Shown here one piece after another: positions 53,696 through 61,273 of a stretch of 64,000 bases of DNA. Location: positions 1 through 64,000 of the forward strand of contig NZ_BAFU01000246.1 of NCBI RefSeq assembly GCF_000308495.1. The letters run 5' to 3'. The notes under the pieces are model-generated. The model did not search any database. It saw nothing but the letters and a program-made list of their open reading frames with translations, and was not told where the DNA came from. The translations under genes were made by a program, and so were the position numbers. This stretch comes from Nocardia brevicatena NBRC 12119 (GTDB lineage Bacteria > Actinomycetota > Actinomycetes > Mycobacteriales > Mycobacteriaceae). Each line of letters opens with the position of its first letter. The stretch's first letter is position 1.

Positions 53696-53815
53696 GTGAT
53701 CGACCCTCTCACCGGAACTGTGCAGGCCCCGACCGACCACGAAGGCATCCCGGCCCGAGGGGCCGAGATCTCCGAGTTCGCGGCATCGCAGCTACGTCCG
53801 GCGAAAGCCCGGTGA
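53696..53815 (+). CDS. 39-residue leader protein coupled to SulP
   Basis: GTG start with GAAGGGAAA 8 bases upstream. It reads VIDPLTGTVQAPTDHEGIPA then RGAEISEFAASQLRPAKAR. The stop overlaps the SulP start as GTGA, so SulP translation is probably coupled to it. Hydrophilic with no signal; no recognised family. Confidence 0.55.
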   Translation: MIDPLTGTVQAPTDHEGIPARGAEISEFAASQLRPAKAR

Positions 53816-55473
53816 ACGTGCTCGCCTTACTGCCCCGCTGGTCGGACTGGAGGTCCGCGGTTCGCGCCCCTGGCAACGACCTGCTCGCGGGCGTGATGGT
53901 CGCGTTGGTGGCACTGCCGTTGGCGCTGGGTTTCGGGATCTCCTCGGGACTGGGTGCGGCTGCGGGTCTCGCGACCGCGGTCGTGGCGGGTATGGTGGCG
54001 GCGGTCTTCGGCGGGTCCCGGTTCCAGGTGTCCGGACCCACCGGAGCGATGACCGTGGTCTTGGTGCCGATCGTCGATCGGCACGGCGCGAGCGGGGTAC
54101 TGGCCGTAGGGCTGCTGGCCGGTATCGTGCTGGTGGTGCTCGCGGTCGCCGGAATCGGACGGGCTGTGCGATATATGCCGGTGCCGGTGATCGAGGGCTT
54201 CACCGCCGGCATCGCGGTCGTTATTGCGCTACAACAGTTCCCGACCGCCCTCGGTATCGCTCACGCCGAGGGCGACAAGGTATGGCGGGCGGCCTACGAT
54301 GCGGTGCGGCAATACGTGTCGCACCCGCATCACATGACGCTCGTGACCGCACTGCTGGTCGCCGCCGTCGTACTCGCCGGCGGCCGGTATCTGCCGAAGC
54401 TGCCGTTCGCGCTGATCACAGTGGCCACCGCGACGGTCGTGGCGCAGGTATTCGATCTCGACCTCACCCCCGTCGGCACCATTCCGTCAGGATTGCCGGC
54501 CCCCACCCTCGGATTCCTCCATCCCGACCAGCTCGGCTCACTGGTGGCGCCCGCCCTGGCGGTGGCCGCCCTCGCCGCACTCGAATCGCTGCTGTCGGCC
54601 ACCGCCGCCGATGCGATGGCGGTGGGCACCCGCCACAACCCCGACCGCGAACTGCTCGGTCAAGGACTGGCCAATATTGCCGCACCATTGTTCGGCGGTG
54701 TCCCGGCCACGGGCGCCATCGCCCGTACCGCGGTGAATGTGCGCTCCGGCGCCCGCACCCGGCTCGCGGCACTCACCCACGCGGTCGTGCTCGCGGTGAT
54801 CATCTACCTCGCCGCACCGCTCGTCGCCGACATCCCCGTCGCGGCGCCGGCCGGGGTGCTGTTGGCCACCACCGTGCGGATGGTGGAGACCGCGTCGCTA
54901 TCCGCCATCGCCCGAGCCTCGCGAGGGGACGCCGCGATCATGGTGGTCACCTTCGCCGTGACGGTCGCGATGGACCTGGTGACCGCGGTGGCCGTCGGTG
55001 TCGGCATCGCCGTCGTGCTCGCACTGCGGTCTGTCGCAAAAGAGGCTCGGCTGCAGCGGATTCCGCTTCGATTGCCGATCGACGACACCGATCACGTGGC
55101 CGAGGAGCGCGAATTGCTACCCGACCACATCGTCGCCTACCGTCTCGACGGTCCCCTGTTCTTCGCCGCCGCACACCGGTTCCTGCTCGAACTGGCCGAG
55201 GTATCGGATGTGCACGTCGTCATCCTGCGCATGTCGCACGTCACCGCCCTCGACACCACCGGCGCACTCGTGCTCGAGGACGCCATCCGAAAACTCGAAC
55301 ACCGTCACGTCACCGTGCTCATGTCCGGACTGCGCGACGACCATCGCCGCCGCCTGGAGGCGATCGGAGCCCTGCCCGGCGGCGGTGCGCAGCACCTCTT
55401 CGAACACACCCCCGACGCCATCGCCTATGCCCGCGACTGCGTGGCCGGCGTGGCGGAACAACCCTGCCGATGA
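53812..55473 (+). CDS. SulP-family inorganic anion transporter with STAS domain
   Basis: 553 residues. Transmembrane part (about 15-420): LLAGVMVALVALPLALGFGI, SGPTGAMTVVLVPIVDRHG, GFTAGIAVVIALQQFPTAL, LAALESLLSATAADAMAVGT, ELLGQGLANIAAPLFGGVPA (SulP signature region), about 10-11 helices. Cytosolic STAS domain (430-550): VAYRLDGPLFFAAAHRFLLE, VVILRMSHVTALDTTGALVL. SulP proteins move sulphate, bicarbonate or other anions with H+ or Na+; no carbonic anhydrase is fused or adjacent. Probably controlled by the upstream ArsR. Confidence 0.9.
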   Translation: MNVLALLPRWSDWRSAVRAPGNDLLAGVMVALVALPLALGFGISSGLGAAAGLATAVVAGMVAAVFGGSRFQVSGPTGAMTVVLVPIVDRHGASGVLAVGLLAGIVLVVLAVAGIGRAVRYMPVPVIEGFTAGIAVVIALQQFPTALGIAHAEGDKVWRAAYDAVRQYVSHPHHMTLVTALLVAAVVLAGGRYLPKLPFALITVATATVVAQVFDLDLTPVGTIPSGLPAPTLGFLHPDQLGSLVAPALAVAALAALESLLSATAADAMAVGTRHNPDRELLGQGLANIAAPLFGGVPATGAIARTAVNVRSGARTRLAALTHAVVLAVIIYLAAPLVADIPVAAPAGVLLATTVRMVETASLSAIARASRGDAAIMVVTFAVTVAMDLVTAVAVGVGIAVVLALRSVAKEARLQRIPLRLPIDDTDHVAEERELLPDHIVAYRLDGPLFFAAAHRFLLELAEVSDVHVVILRMSHVTALDTTGALVLEDAIRKLEHRHVTVLMSGLRDDHRRRLEAIGALPGGGAQHLFEHTPDAIAYARDCVAGVAEQPCR

Positions 55474-55699
55474 GCGACCGAACGAACCGGTACTCGCACG
55501 GCGGATCCGCCACATCCGCCGCGGATCCCATCCCGGTCATCGAGCCGCGGGTGCTTGTCCCCGCTCATCCGGGGCCGCTGGGGATGGCAGTGGCCGTGAT
55601 AGCCGCGAGCCGCGGTGCGGACCTGCCGGGCTATAGCCCCCGAGTCACTCTCCGGCGTGTACGGCACCGTCGATCGGCGCGCTGGGCTTCTCCTCGCCG

Positions 55700-56287
55700 G
55701 TCGTCGGGCAGGATTGGGAGGCTTCGAACGGACGGGCGCCGCAGCGATACGAGGCATCGGATCCGCTCGGTGGTGATGGAGCTGTTCAGCGAGCGCGGCT
55801 ACGACAAAGACCTCCCTGCGCGAGATTGCCGAACGGCTGCGCGTGACCAAGGCCGCGCTGTACTACCACTTCCGGACCGAGGAAGACATCGTGGTCGGCC
55901 TGTCGGAGGATCTGCGCCGCGGTATCGACGACATCGTGCAGTGGGCGCAGGCCACCCCGCCGGGCCGGGAGCGGGCCGAGCAGATCGTCCTCCGCTACGG
56001 AGCACTGCTGCACGGCCTGGGCAAGGACATGGTCCGCTTCTGGACCGAGAACCGGCCGGCCTTCCGTGATCTCGGTGTCGGTGCCGGCCTGCGTTATCAG
56101 TTCCGTGTGCCGGCCGACCTCATGGTCGGCCCCGACCACACCCCCTCGATGTCTTCCACGCCGCCAAGCGCTGCCGACCATCAGCTGGAGCCTGTCGATG
56201 ATGGGCGACCTGGACCTCGACGACGAGGAAAGCAACACCGCCGCCGCCCGCATCGCACTCGACATCCTCGCCCGCATATCCGACTGA
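55700..56287 (+). pseudogene. TetR-family regulator with about three frameshifts
   Basis: The start RRSDTRHRIRSVVMELFSER is followed by an extra base near 55806. The second frame gives REIAERLRVTKAALYYHFRT, EEDIVVGLSEDLRRGIDDIV and WTENRPAFRDLGVGAGLRYQ. Near 56140-56190 the frame changes again to TISWSLSMMGDLDLDDEESN, ending LDILARISD at 56287. Every part of a TetR protein is present, in pieces, so either multiple sequencing errors or slow decay. Confidence 0.7.
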
Positions 56288-56683
56288 CCCGGCCCCACGA
56301 CGCGATACCGCCGCAGCGGCCGCCGGTTCACCGCCCGAACAGGTCGGCTCGAGGTGCCCGCGGTTCGCTCTGGGCCGGACCCCGCGCTCGTGCCGCAGCC
56401 GGGCGCCGGACCGGCCGGCGACACGGTGCGGGGTCCCTGTCGAATCTCTGGGATTCGAAGACGGCGCCGTGCCGGTCTGCCCATGCCCCGGAGCTCGCTT
56501 CGACACGCGGGGCCGGTGAGGCCATCGGCGGCGCGAGCCCGTGAGATGGGCACCGATCACGCTCCACCGCTCGTCCACACCTGCTGGGAGCCGAGACGGC
56601 GATGCTCGTTTCGCCCGCCGAGGTAGTCGCCGCGTCACCGCCCGGAGGCGGTGGTTCCGCGCATCCATGGTGCCAAGGGAGAA

Positions 56684-56713
56684 TAATATGACAGTAAGCC
56701 TTCAATTGAAGGC
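56684..56713 (+). promoter_or_regulatory. promoter -10 and perfect palindromic operator of the amidohydrolase/TetR operon
   Basis: A -10-like TAATAT (56684-56689) is followed by the perfect 16-base palindrome GCCTTCAATTGAAGGC (56698-56713), then an AGGAGGG ribosome site and the ATG at 56736. A repressor there would block transcription; the TetR gene at the end of the same operon is the obvious candidate. Confidence 0.65.
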
Positions 56714-56735
56714 GAACTCTCATACAGGAGGGCAA

Positions 56736-57704
56736 ATGCGCACGATCGCACTCGAGGAGCATTTCGCGACACCGGCGTTCCTGTCCGGTCCCGGAAGAGC
56801 GATGGCCGAGCAGGCGCGGGCCGTCGGCAGCGGTCGGGTCATCGATATGCTGGAAGATCTCGGTGCGGAGCGGATCGAGGCGATGGACCGGGCCGGAATA
56901 GATGTGCAGGTGTTGTCATTGACCGCACCCGGTGTCGAACAGATGGAACCACGCGAGGCCGTCGCGTTGGCCCGTGACACCAACGATTTCCTGGCCGAGT
57001 CGGTTCGCCGATATCCCGATCGGTTCGCCGCGTTCGCCACCGCGGCGACCGCCGCGCCCGCAGCCGCCGCCGAGGAAGTGGAACGGGTGGTCGGTGCCTA
57101 CGGATTCAAGGGAGTGGTGATCAACGGTCATACCCGCGGTCGCTACCTGGACGACGAGTTCTTCTGGCCGATCCTGGAACGGGCAGAAGCGCTGGGAGTG
57201 CCGGTCTATCTGCACCCGACACCACCGCCACAACAGGTTATGGAGACCTCTTATACCGGCAACTATCCCCGCGAGGTGGCCGACGCCCTCGCGACCACCG
57301 CGTGGGGGTGGCATATCGAGACCGCGACCCACGTACTTCGCCTCGTACTCAGTGGCGCCTTCGACCGCTATCCCGGGTTGCAGGTCGTGGTCGGCCACAT
57401 GGGCGAAGGGCTCTCGTTCATGATGCCGCGATTCGAACAGATCATGTCGCACGTCGTGAAACTGGACCGTCCGATCGGCGCGTACTTCTCGGACAACCTG
57501 CACTACACGTTCGCCGCGTTCAACTGGGTACCGACCTTCCTCAACCTGCTCCTGCAGGTCGGCGTCGACCGGATCCTGTTCGCCACCGACCACCCCTACG
57601 GGTCGATGGACGACGCGCGCTCCTTCCTGGATCGGTTACCCGTCGCTCCGTCCGACAGGGAGCGCATCGCCCACGGCAATGCCGAACGCCTGCTGGGGAT
57701 GTGA
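56736..57704 (+). CDS. amidohydrolase-family decarboxylase/hydrolase (ACMSD-like)
   Basis: 322 residues from an ATG with AGGAGGG 5 bases upstream. Metal site of the ACMSD / gamma-resorcylate decarboxylase branch: RTIALEEHFATPAFL (ExH in place of HxH), LGVPVYLHPTPPPQQV (His), LQVVVGHMGEGLSFMMPRFE (His) and RILFATDHPYGSMD (Asp). The branch catalyses Zn-dependent non-oxidative decarboxylation of aromatic acids, or hydration. First gene of an operon with the TetR gene 3 bases downstream. Substrate unknown, probably an aromatic acid sensed by that TetR. Confidence 0.87.
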   Translation: MRTIALEEHFATPAFLSGPGRAMAEQARAVGSGRVIDMLEDLGAERIEAMDRAGIDVQVLSLTAPGVEQMEPREAVALARDTNDFLAESVRRYPDRFAAFATAATAAPAAAAEEVERVVGAYGFKGVVINGHTRGRYLDDEFFWPILERAEALGVPVYLHPTPPPQQVMETSYTGNYPREVADALATTAWGWHIETATHVLRLVLSGAFDRYPGLQVVVGHMGEGLSFMMPRFEQIMSHVVKLDRPIGAYFSDNLHYTFAAFNWVPTFLNLLLQVGVDRILFATDHPYGSMDDARSFLDRLPVAPSDRERIAHGNAERLLGM

Positions 57705-57707
57705 CCG

Positions 57708-58337
57708 ATGAGCGGACTGCGGGAGCGGAAGAAAACGCGGACCCGCCTGGCGATTCAGCGACACGCCTTGCGACTGTTTCGGGAACAGGGATACGAGAAC
57801 ACCACGGTCCGACAGATCGCCGACGCGGCGGAGGTCTCCGAAAGCACCTTCTTCCGCTACTTCCCCACCAAGGAAGAAGTCGTTCTCTGGGACGAATTCG
57901 ACCTGTCGTTCGCCACACGGTTCCGGGCTCAGCCAACGGCGCTGGACTCGTTCGAGGCCATGCGGGTGACCATGCGCGACACCTTCGCCGGGCTGCCCGC
58001 CGGGCAACGGCAGCAGCTACAGGAACGAATCGGCCTGATGATGTCCGTGCCACCACTGCGCGCATCGCTTCTGGACCAGTTGATCGACGCGACCCGGGTG
58101 ATGTCGGAGCTGGTGGCCGAGAGGTCCGGCGTCGAGGCCGCGGACCCGGCGGTGCGTGCGGTGGTCGGAGCCGTCGTCGGTGCGGGTTTCTCGGCAGTCC
58201 TTGCCGCGCAGGACGATCCCCGGGTCGATTTCACCGCGCTACTCGACGAAACACTGAGCAGCCTCGCCGCCGTCGTCTCGGCGCGCAACCAACGATCACA
58301 TCGGACGTCGTCGATCCGGTCGGAAGGCACGAGATAG
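57708..58337 (+). CDS. TetR-family regulator
   Basis: 209 residues. HTH: RTRLAIQRHALRLFREQGYE and TVRQIADAAEVSESTFFRYF (recognition helix). C-terminal domain with LMMSVPPLRASLLDQLIDAT, typical of actinobacterial TetR proteins with the TetR_C_17/31-like domain. Three bases after the amidohydrolase stop, hence co-transcribed and probably autoregulating through the palindrome at 56698-56713. Its 3' half is overlapped by a run-on frame of the convergent phosphatase. Confidence 0.88.
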   Translation: MSGLRERKKTRTRLAIQRHALRLFREQGYENTTVRQIADAAEVSESTFFRYFPTKEEVVLWDEFDLSFATRFRAQPTALDSFEAMRVTMRDTFAGLPAGQRQQLQERIGLMMSVPPLRASLLDQLIDATRVMSELVAERSGVEAADPAVRAVVGAVVGAGFSAVLAAQDDPRVDFTALLDETLSSLAAVVSARNQRSHRTSSIRSEGTR

Positions 58338-58858
58338 CGCCACCCCTCCTGCCAATCGAACGGGGCATCGACCAGATCTTCCAGACGCTTTCCCCTGAGG
58401 AGGTGGTCCAGAGCCCACTTGTTGGCCGAATGGGCGACCACGAGAACTGTTCGACCATCCCCGGCGGCGATCAGATCACGCAGGAACGATCGTGTCCGGT
58501 CGACGACCTCCCGGTAGCTCTGCCCGCCGGGGAACGGCGTTTCGATGTGTCGGCGTCGCAGCGCGGCCAACCGTTCGACCGGCATTCCGTTGAGCGTGCC
58601 GTAGTCGCATTCCCGAAGCCTGGCATCGAGGCGGATGGGTATCCCGGCATCGGCGAAGGCGGTCTCGGCAGTGTGGACAGCCCGCCGCAGGTCCGAGACG
58701 CAGACCTCGGAAAGCTCGGTATTCCGGTATCGCCTGCCGAGATCACGGGCCAGGTCGCGGCCCCGCTCGGACAACTCGCCGGGCAGCCAACCGGTGGCGA
58801 TACCCCGCTCGTTGTCGACGGTGACCGAATGTGTTTCGAAGATGAGCTCGATAGTCAT
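57929..58858 (-). CDS. histidine phosphatase-superfamily protein with run-on C-terminus
   Basis: Residues 1-180 are a phosphoglycerate-mutase-like domain: IELIFETHSVTVDNERGIAT (catalytic His in the ETH variant of RHG), GWLPGELSERGRDLARDLG, VCVSDLRRAVHTAETAF (SxxxRAxxTA), RECDYGTLNG (acid) and TVLVVAHSANKWALDHLL (second His). Homologues stop near here. In this copy the frame continues about 130 more residues, antisense to the TetR gene and of Ser/Thr-rich character, to a stop at 57929. The stop codon has probably been lost, or a base is missing near 58325. Confidence 0.7.
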   Translation of the reverse strand: MTIELIFETHSVTVDNERGIATGWLPGELSERGRDLARDLGRRYRNTELSEVCVSDLRRAVHTAETAFADAGIPIRLDARLRECDYGTLNGMPVERLAALRRRHIETPFPGGQSYREVVDRTRSFLRDLIAAGDGRTVLVVAHSANKWALDHLLRGKRLEDLVDAPFDWQEGWRYLVPSDRIDDVRCDRWLRAETTAARLLSVSSSSAVKSTRGSSCAARTAEKPAPTTAPTTARTAGSAASTPDLSATSSDITRVASINWSRSDARSGGTDIIRPIRSCSCCRCPAGSPAKVSRMVTRMASNESSAVG

Positions 58859-59043
58859 GTAGTGCCTCCCGCGCCTCGGGCCGCTGTCCCGCTCATCCGA
58901 GAAAGGGGATGCACCGCTTGCGCGGAAGGCCGGTCACTTATTACGTGCCAGATCGATCAGGTGGGTCAGGTTCGAAAGTTGTCGTTCGGGCTGTTCTCGG
59001 CGGCGCGGGATATGCAGCTGTCGCACTACCGCGTCTGCGCGAA
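58859..59043. other. short gap, no gene seen
   Basis: Contains the phosphatase promoter region on its left and the 3' flank of the hypothetical gene on its right. No feature recognised. Confidence 0.4.
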
Positions 59044-59951
59044 TTATTGCAGCTCGGCAAGGGCGGGTGCGACGAATGCTGGTGTGTTGGGGCCGATGTC
59101 GCCGGAGAGGAAGTCGTACGGGTGGTTGCGACAGTGTCGAATGGCTTCGAGGGCGAGGAAGCCGGCGGCGTAGGCGTTGCTGAGGCGAAGCTGCCAGAGG
59201 ACGGTGGCGATAGTGCCTTGTCTTCCTGCGGCGGCGCGGGGAAGGTACTGGGCTGCTTGGTCGACGGGTGAGGCCCACAGGTAACCGACGACTGTTTCGT
59301 TGAGGGTGATGGGATAGTAATGGACGGTGGTGTCGGTGTGTTGGGCGTAGGTGGGGGCACGACCGAGTATGGAGTGCTCCAGCCTTGTGAACGGTCCCAG
59401 AGACTTCCGTCGGGCAGCTCGCCGTCCTGTAGCCAGGGACCGTCGTCCAGGGGTGGTCCTTCTGGGTTGATCCGATCCCAGAGCTCGTGGAGAGTAGAGG
59501 CTTCGGATTCGACGGCGTCGGCGGGTGTACCGCCGCACTGTGGGGTCTTCGGGGACGCCGATCCGGCTTCTGATCGCTTGGACCGGAGTGTGGCCTTGCC
59601 GATAGTTCAGAGTGAGTCGGTCATACCAGAACTCTGGGCAGATGAGGTTGTCCGAGTCGGCTGCAAGTGTGCGTTTGTATCCGGCGGCTTTGCCGCTGGT
59701 GGCTCCCCAGAGGGCTCCGATCAGTTGGCCGCCGCGCACGACCGGGAGATAACGGACCGGTCGTCGCGTCCAAGGCGAGTATTCCTCAGGTATGGAGGGA
59801 AGTGGGGGCGGAGATGGTTGATTGCGGGGGGTCTGGGGTGTGAGCTCGGCTGTGTGTGGGGCAGCTCGTCTTGTAACCACCACTCGATGCCGGTGGGGCG
59901 ATTCGACGATTCTGGTGAGAGGCCGTGGCCGGGCTCGCGCTTATCATGCAT
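59044..59951 (-). pseudogene. unknown protein downstream of the IQM-like pair, broken by frameshifts
   Basis: Begins MHDKREPGHGLSPESSNRP at 59951 and, through about three frame changes (near 59780, 59540 and 59370), continues VRYLPVVRGGQLIGALWGAT, SGKAAGYKRTLAADSDNLIC, DRINPEGPPLDDGPWLQDG, DTTVHYYPITLNETVVGYLW and LRLSNAYAAGFLALEAIRHC, ending APALAELQ. About 300 residues. No family recognised. Last gene of a minus-strand set with the two IQM-like proteins, so an immunity or accessory protein is possible but unproven. Confidence 0.5.
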
Positions 59952-60147
59952 GGGAGGTACTTTCCGAGTGGTTGTTGTGCCGATCAGCGCCCGCGCTTCG
60001 GCCGCCGAGTATCCCGTGCCGCTTGGAGAACGTGGGATGGTTTGAAACCGTGCCGGGTGATAATCCCTCGGCATGACGGGCAGGAGTGGGCACGGGACCG
60101 GTATCAGTGGTGTTGTCGGTGCGTGTGACGGCTGGAACCCGCTGCGC

Positions 60148-61257
60148 CTACGGAATGTCCGGCGGTGAGTGGTATTCGACTTGCCTATCATCAATGTGCA
60201 CACCCTGTCGGCGTAGATTGTCGACCACCTGGCGCGTGAAATAACGTGCCGGTCGATAGTGGGTGCTGTGGTCCGAGATCAGTTGGACCCTTCCCTGCGC
60301 GACCTGTAGTTCACCGGCGCCTGCCACGGGCATGCCCGCCAGAAAGCTGGAGTGGTGGAACTCGCCCAGGATATGGTATGGCGACGAATAGATATTTCCC
60401 ACGGAATCCATGACAAAGATCGCCCGTCCACCGCCAGGGGTCCATAGCGTGCGGGAATTCATTGTGTCGATCGGTTGCCCATCGTTGTTATAGAGAATTC
60501 CGTTATGCACATGGATGCGGAACGATAGCCGTTCTTCGGCGTTAAGATACCTGACTTGCTTTCCATTCCACACCGGGTTTCCAGGAAGGTTTTCACCTTG
60601 GAACTCCGGTTGTAGCTCTGTTGTTCTGTACAGCGGATGGAGATGGGTAGGCCGGTTGGGGTCGAGGAGTGGTGTGAGCATGTCTTCGGTGAGGTCGGTG
60701 TTCGGTACCAGTTCGTTAACCACGTCTGAAAAAGAAACACTTTCATCGTTGGTGGCGAGCATTGTATCGTAGCTTTCGTCCCAGTAGGGGGAGAAAAAAC
60801 CGAGCTCGACACCGGATTTCATCCGTAGTAGAAGAAATGCTCCGTTCGCCGGATTGTAGTAGAAGTTTCTTTTCACCCTGGATTCTACATTCGGAAAGGA
60901 AGTGTGTATCCGCGCGATAGGCCGTGCGGATGCCATAAAATCGCCCATCCTTTCCTTGGATAATCTGAGATACGGGAGCTCCGGCCAGGGGCGCAGTTCA
61001 TCCATGCGATGCACCACTCTGGTCAAAAACTCTCGAATCTCTGTGGCGGGCCACTTGACTTCAATCGCCGTAGGCAGCGGTTCTACGTGGAGCAACCCAT
61101 ACCGCAGTGCAGAGTATTCCTCATCGGGCGTGAGATCGAAGACGGGCTCTGTCAACAGAGCATTGGATATTCTATCGACAATATCTTGGTTCAGTTCGTT
61201 TTCGAACCGAATGTGATACAAAATTGTATTGACGACTCCCGGCCATGTGTCGATCAT
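60148..61257 (-). CDS. protein with C-terminal IQM-like (HHSSFLAG) domain
   Basis: 369 residues. The N-terminal 195 residues (VNTILYHIRFENELNQDIVD... RVKRNFYYNPANGAFLLLRM) look like a globular domain with aromatic strands, unrecognised. From about 210 a domain shared with the next gene begins: ENLPGNPVWNGKQVRYLNAE, FRIHVHNGILYNNDGQPIDT, GRAIFVMDSVGNIYSS, then FHHSSFLAGMPVAGAGEL and STHYRPARYFT. The HSSFLAG...AGEL...HYRP order recalls the core of plant IQM proteins. Lower GC (about 50% in a sampled line) than the flanks. 16 bases after the stop of the Pro-rich gene, so one operon. No signal peptide; function unknown. Confidence 0.7.
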   Translation of the reverse strand: MIDTWPGVVNTILYHIRFENELNQDIVDRISNALLTEPVFDLTPDEEYSALRYGLLHVEPLPTAIEVKWPATEIREFLTRVVHRMDELRPWPELPYLRLSKERMGDFMASARPIARIHTSFPNVESRVKRNFYYNPANGAFLLLRMKSGVELGFFSPYWDESYDTMLATNDESVSFSDVVNELVPNTDLTEDMLTPLLDPNRPTHLHPLYRTTELQPEFQGENLPGNPVWNGKQVRYLNAEERLSFRIHVHNGILYNNDGQPIDTMNSRTLWTPGGGRAIFVMDSVGNIYSSPYHILGEFHHSSFLAGMPVAGAGELQVAQGRVQLISDHSTHYRPARYFTRQVVDNLRRQGVHIDDRQVEYHSPPDIP

Positions 61258-61273
61258 CAGTGCATTCCTTCCA

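Noticed and set aside
54282-56069. 595-codon Arg-rich frame inside the SulP gene
   Set aside because: Out-of-frame reading of high-GC DNA; the SulP frame is clearly the coding one.
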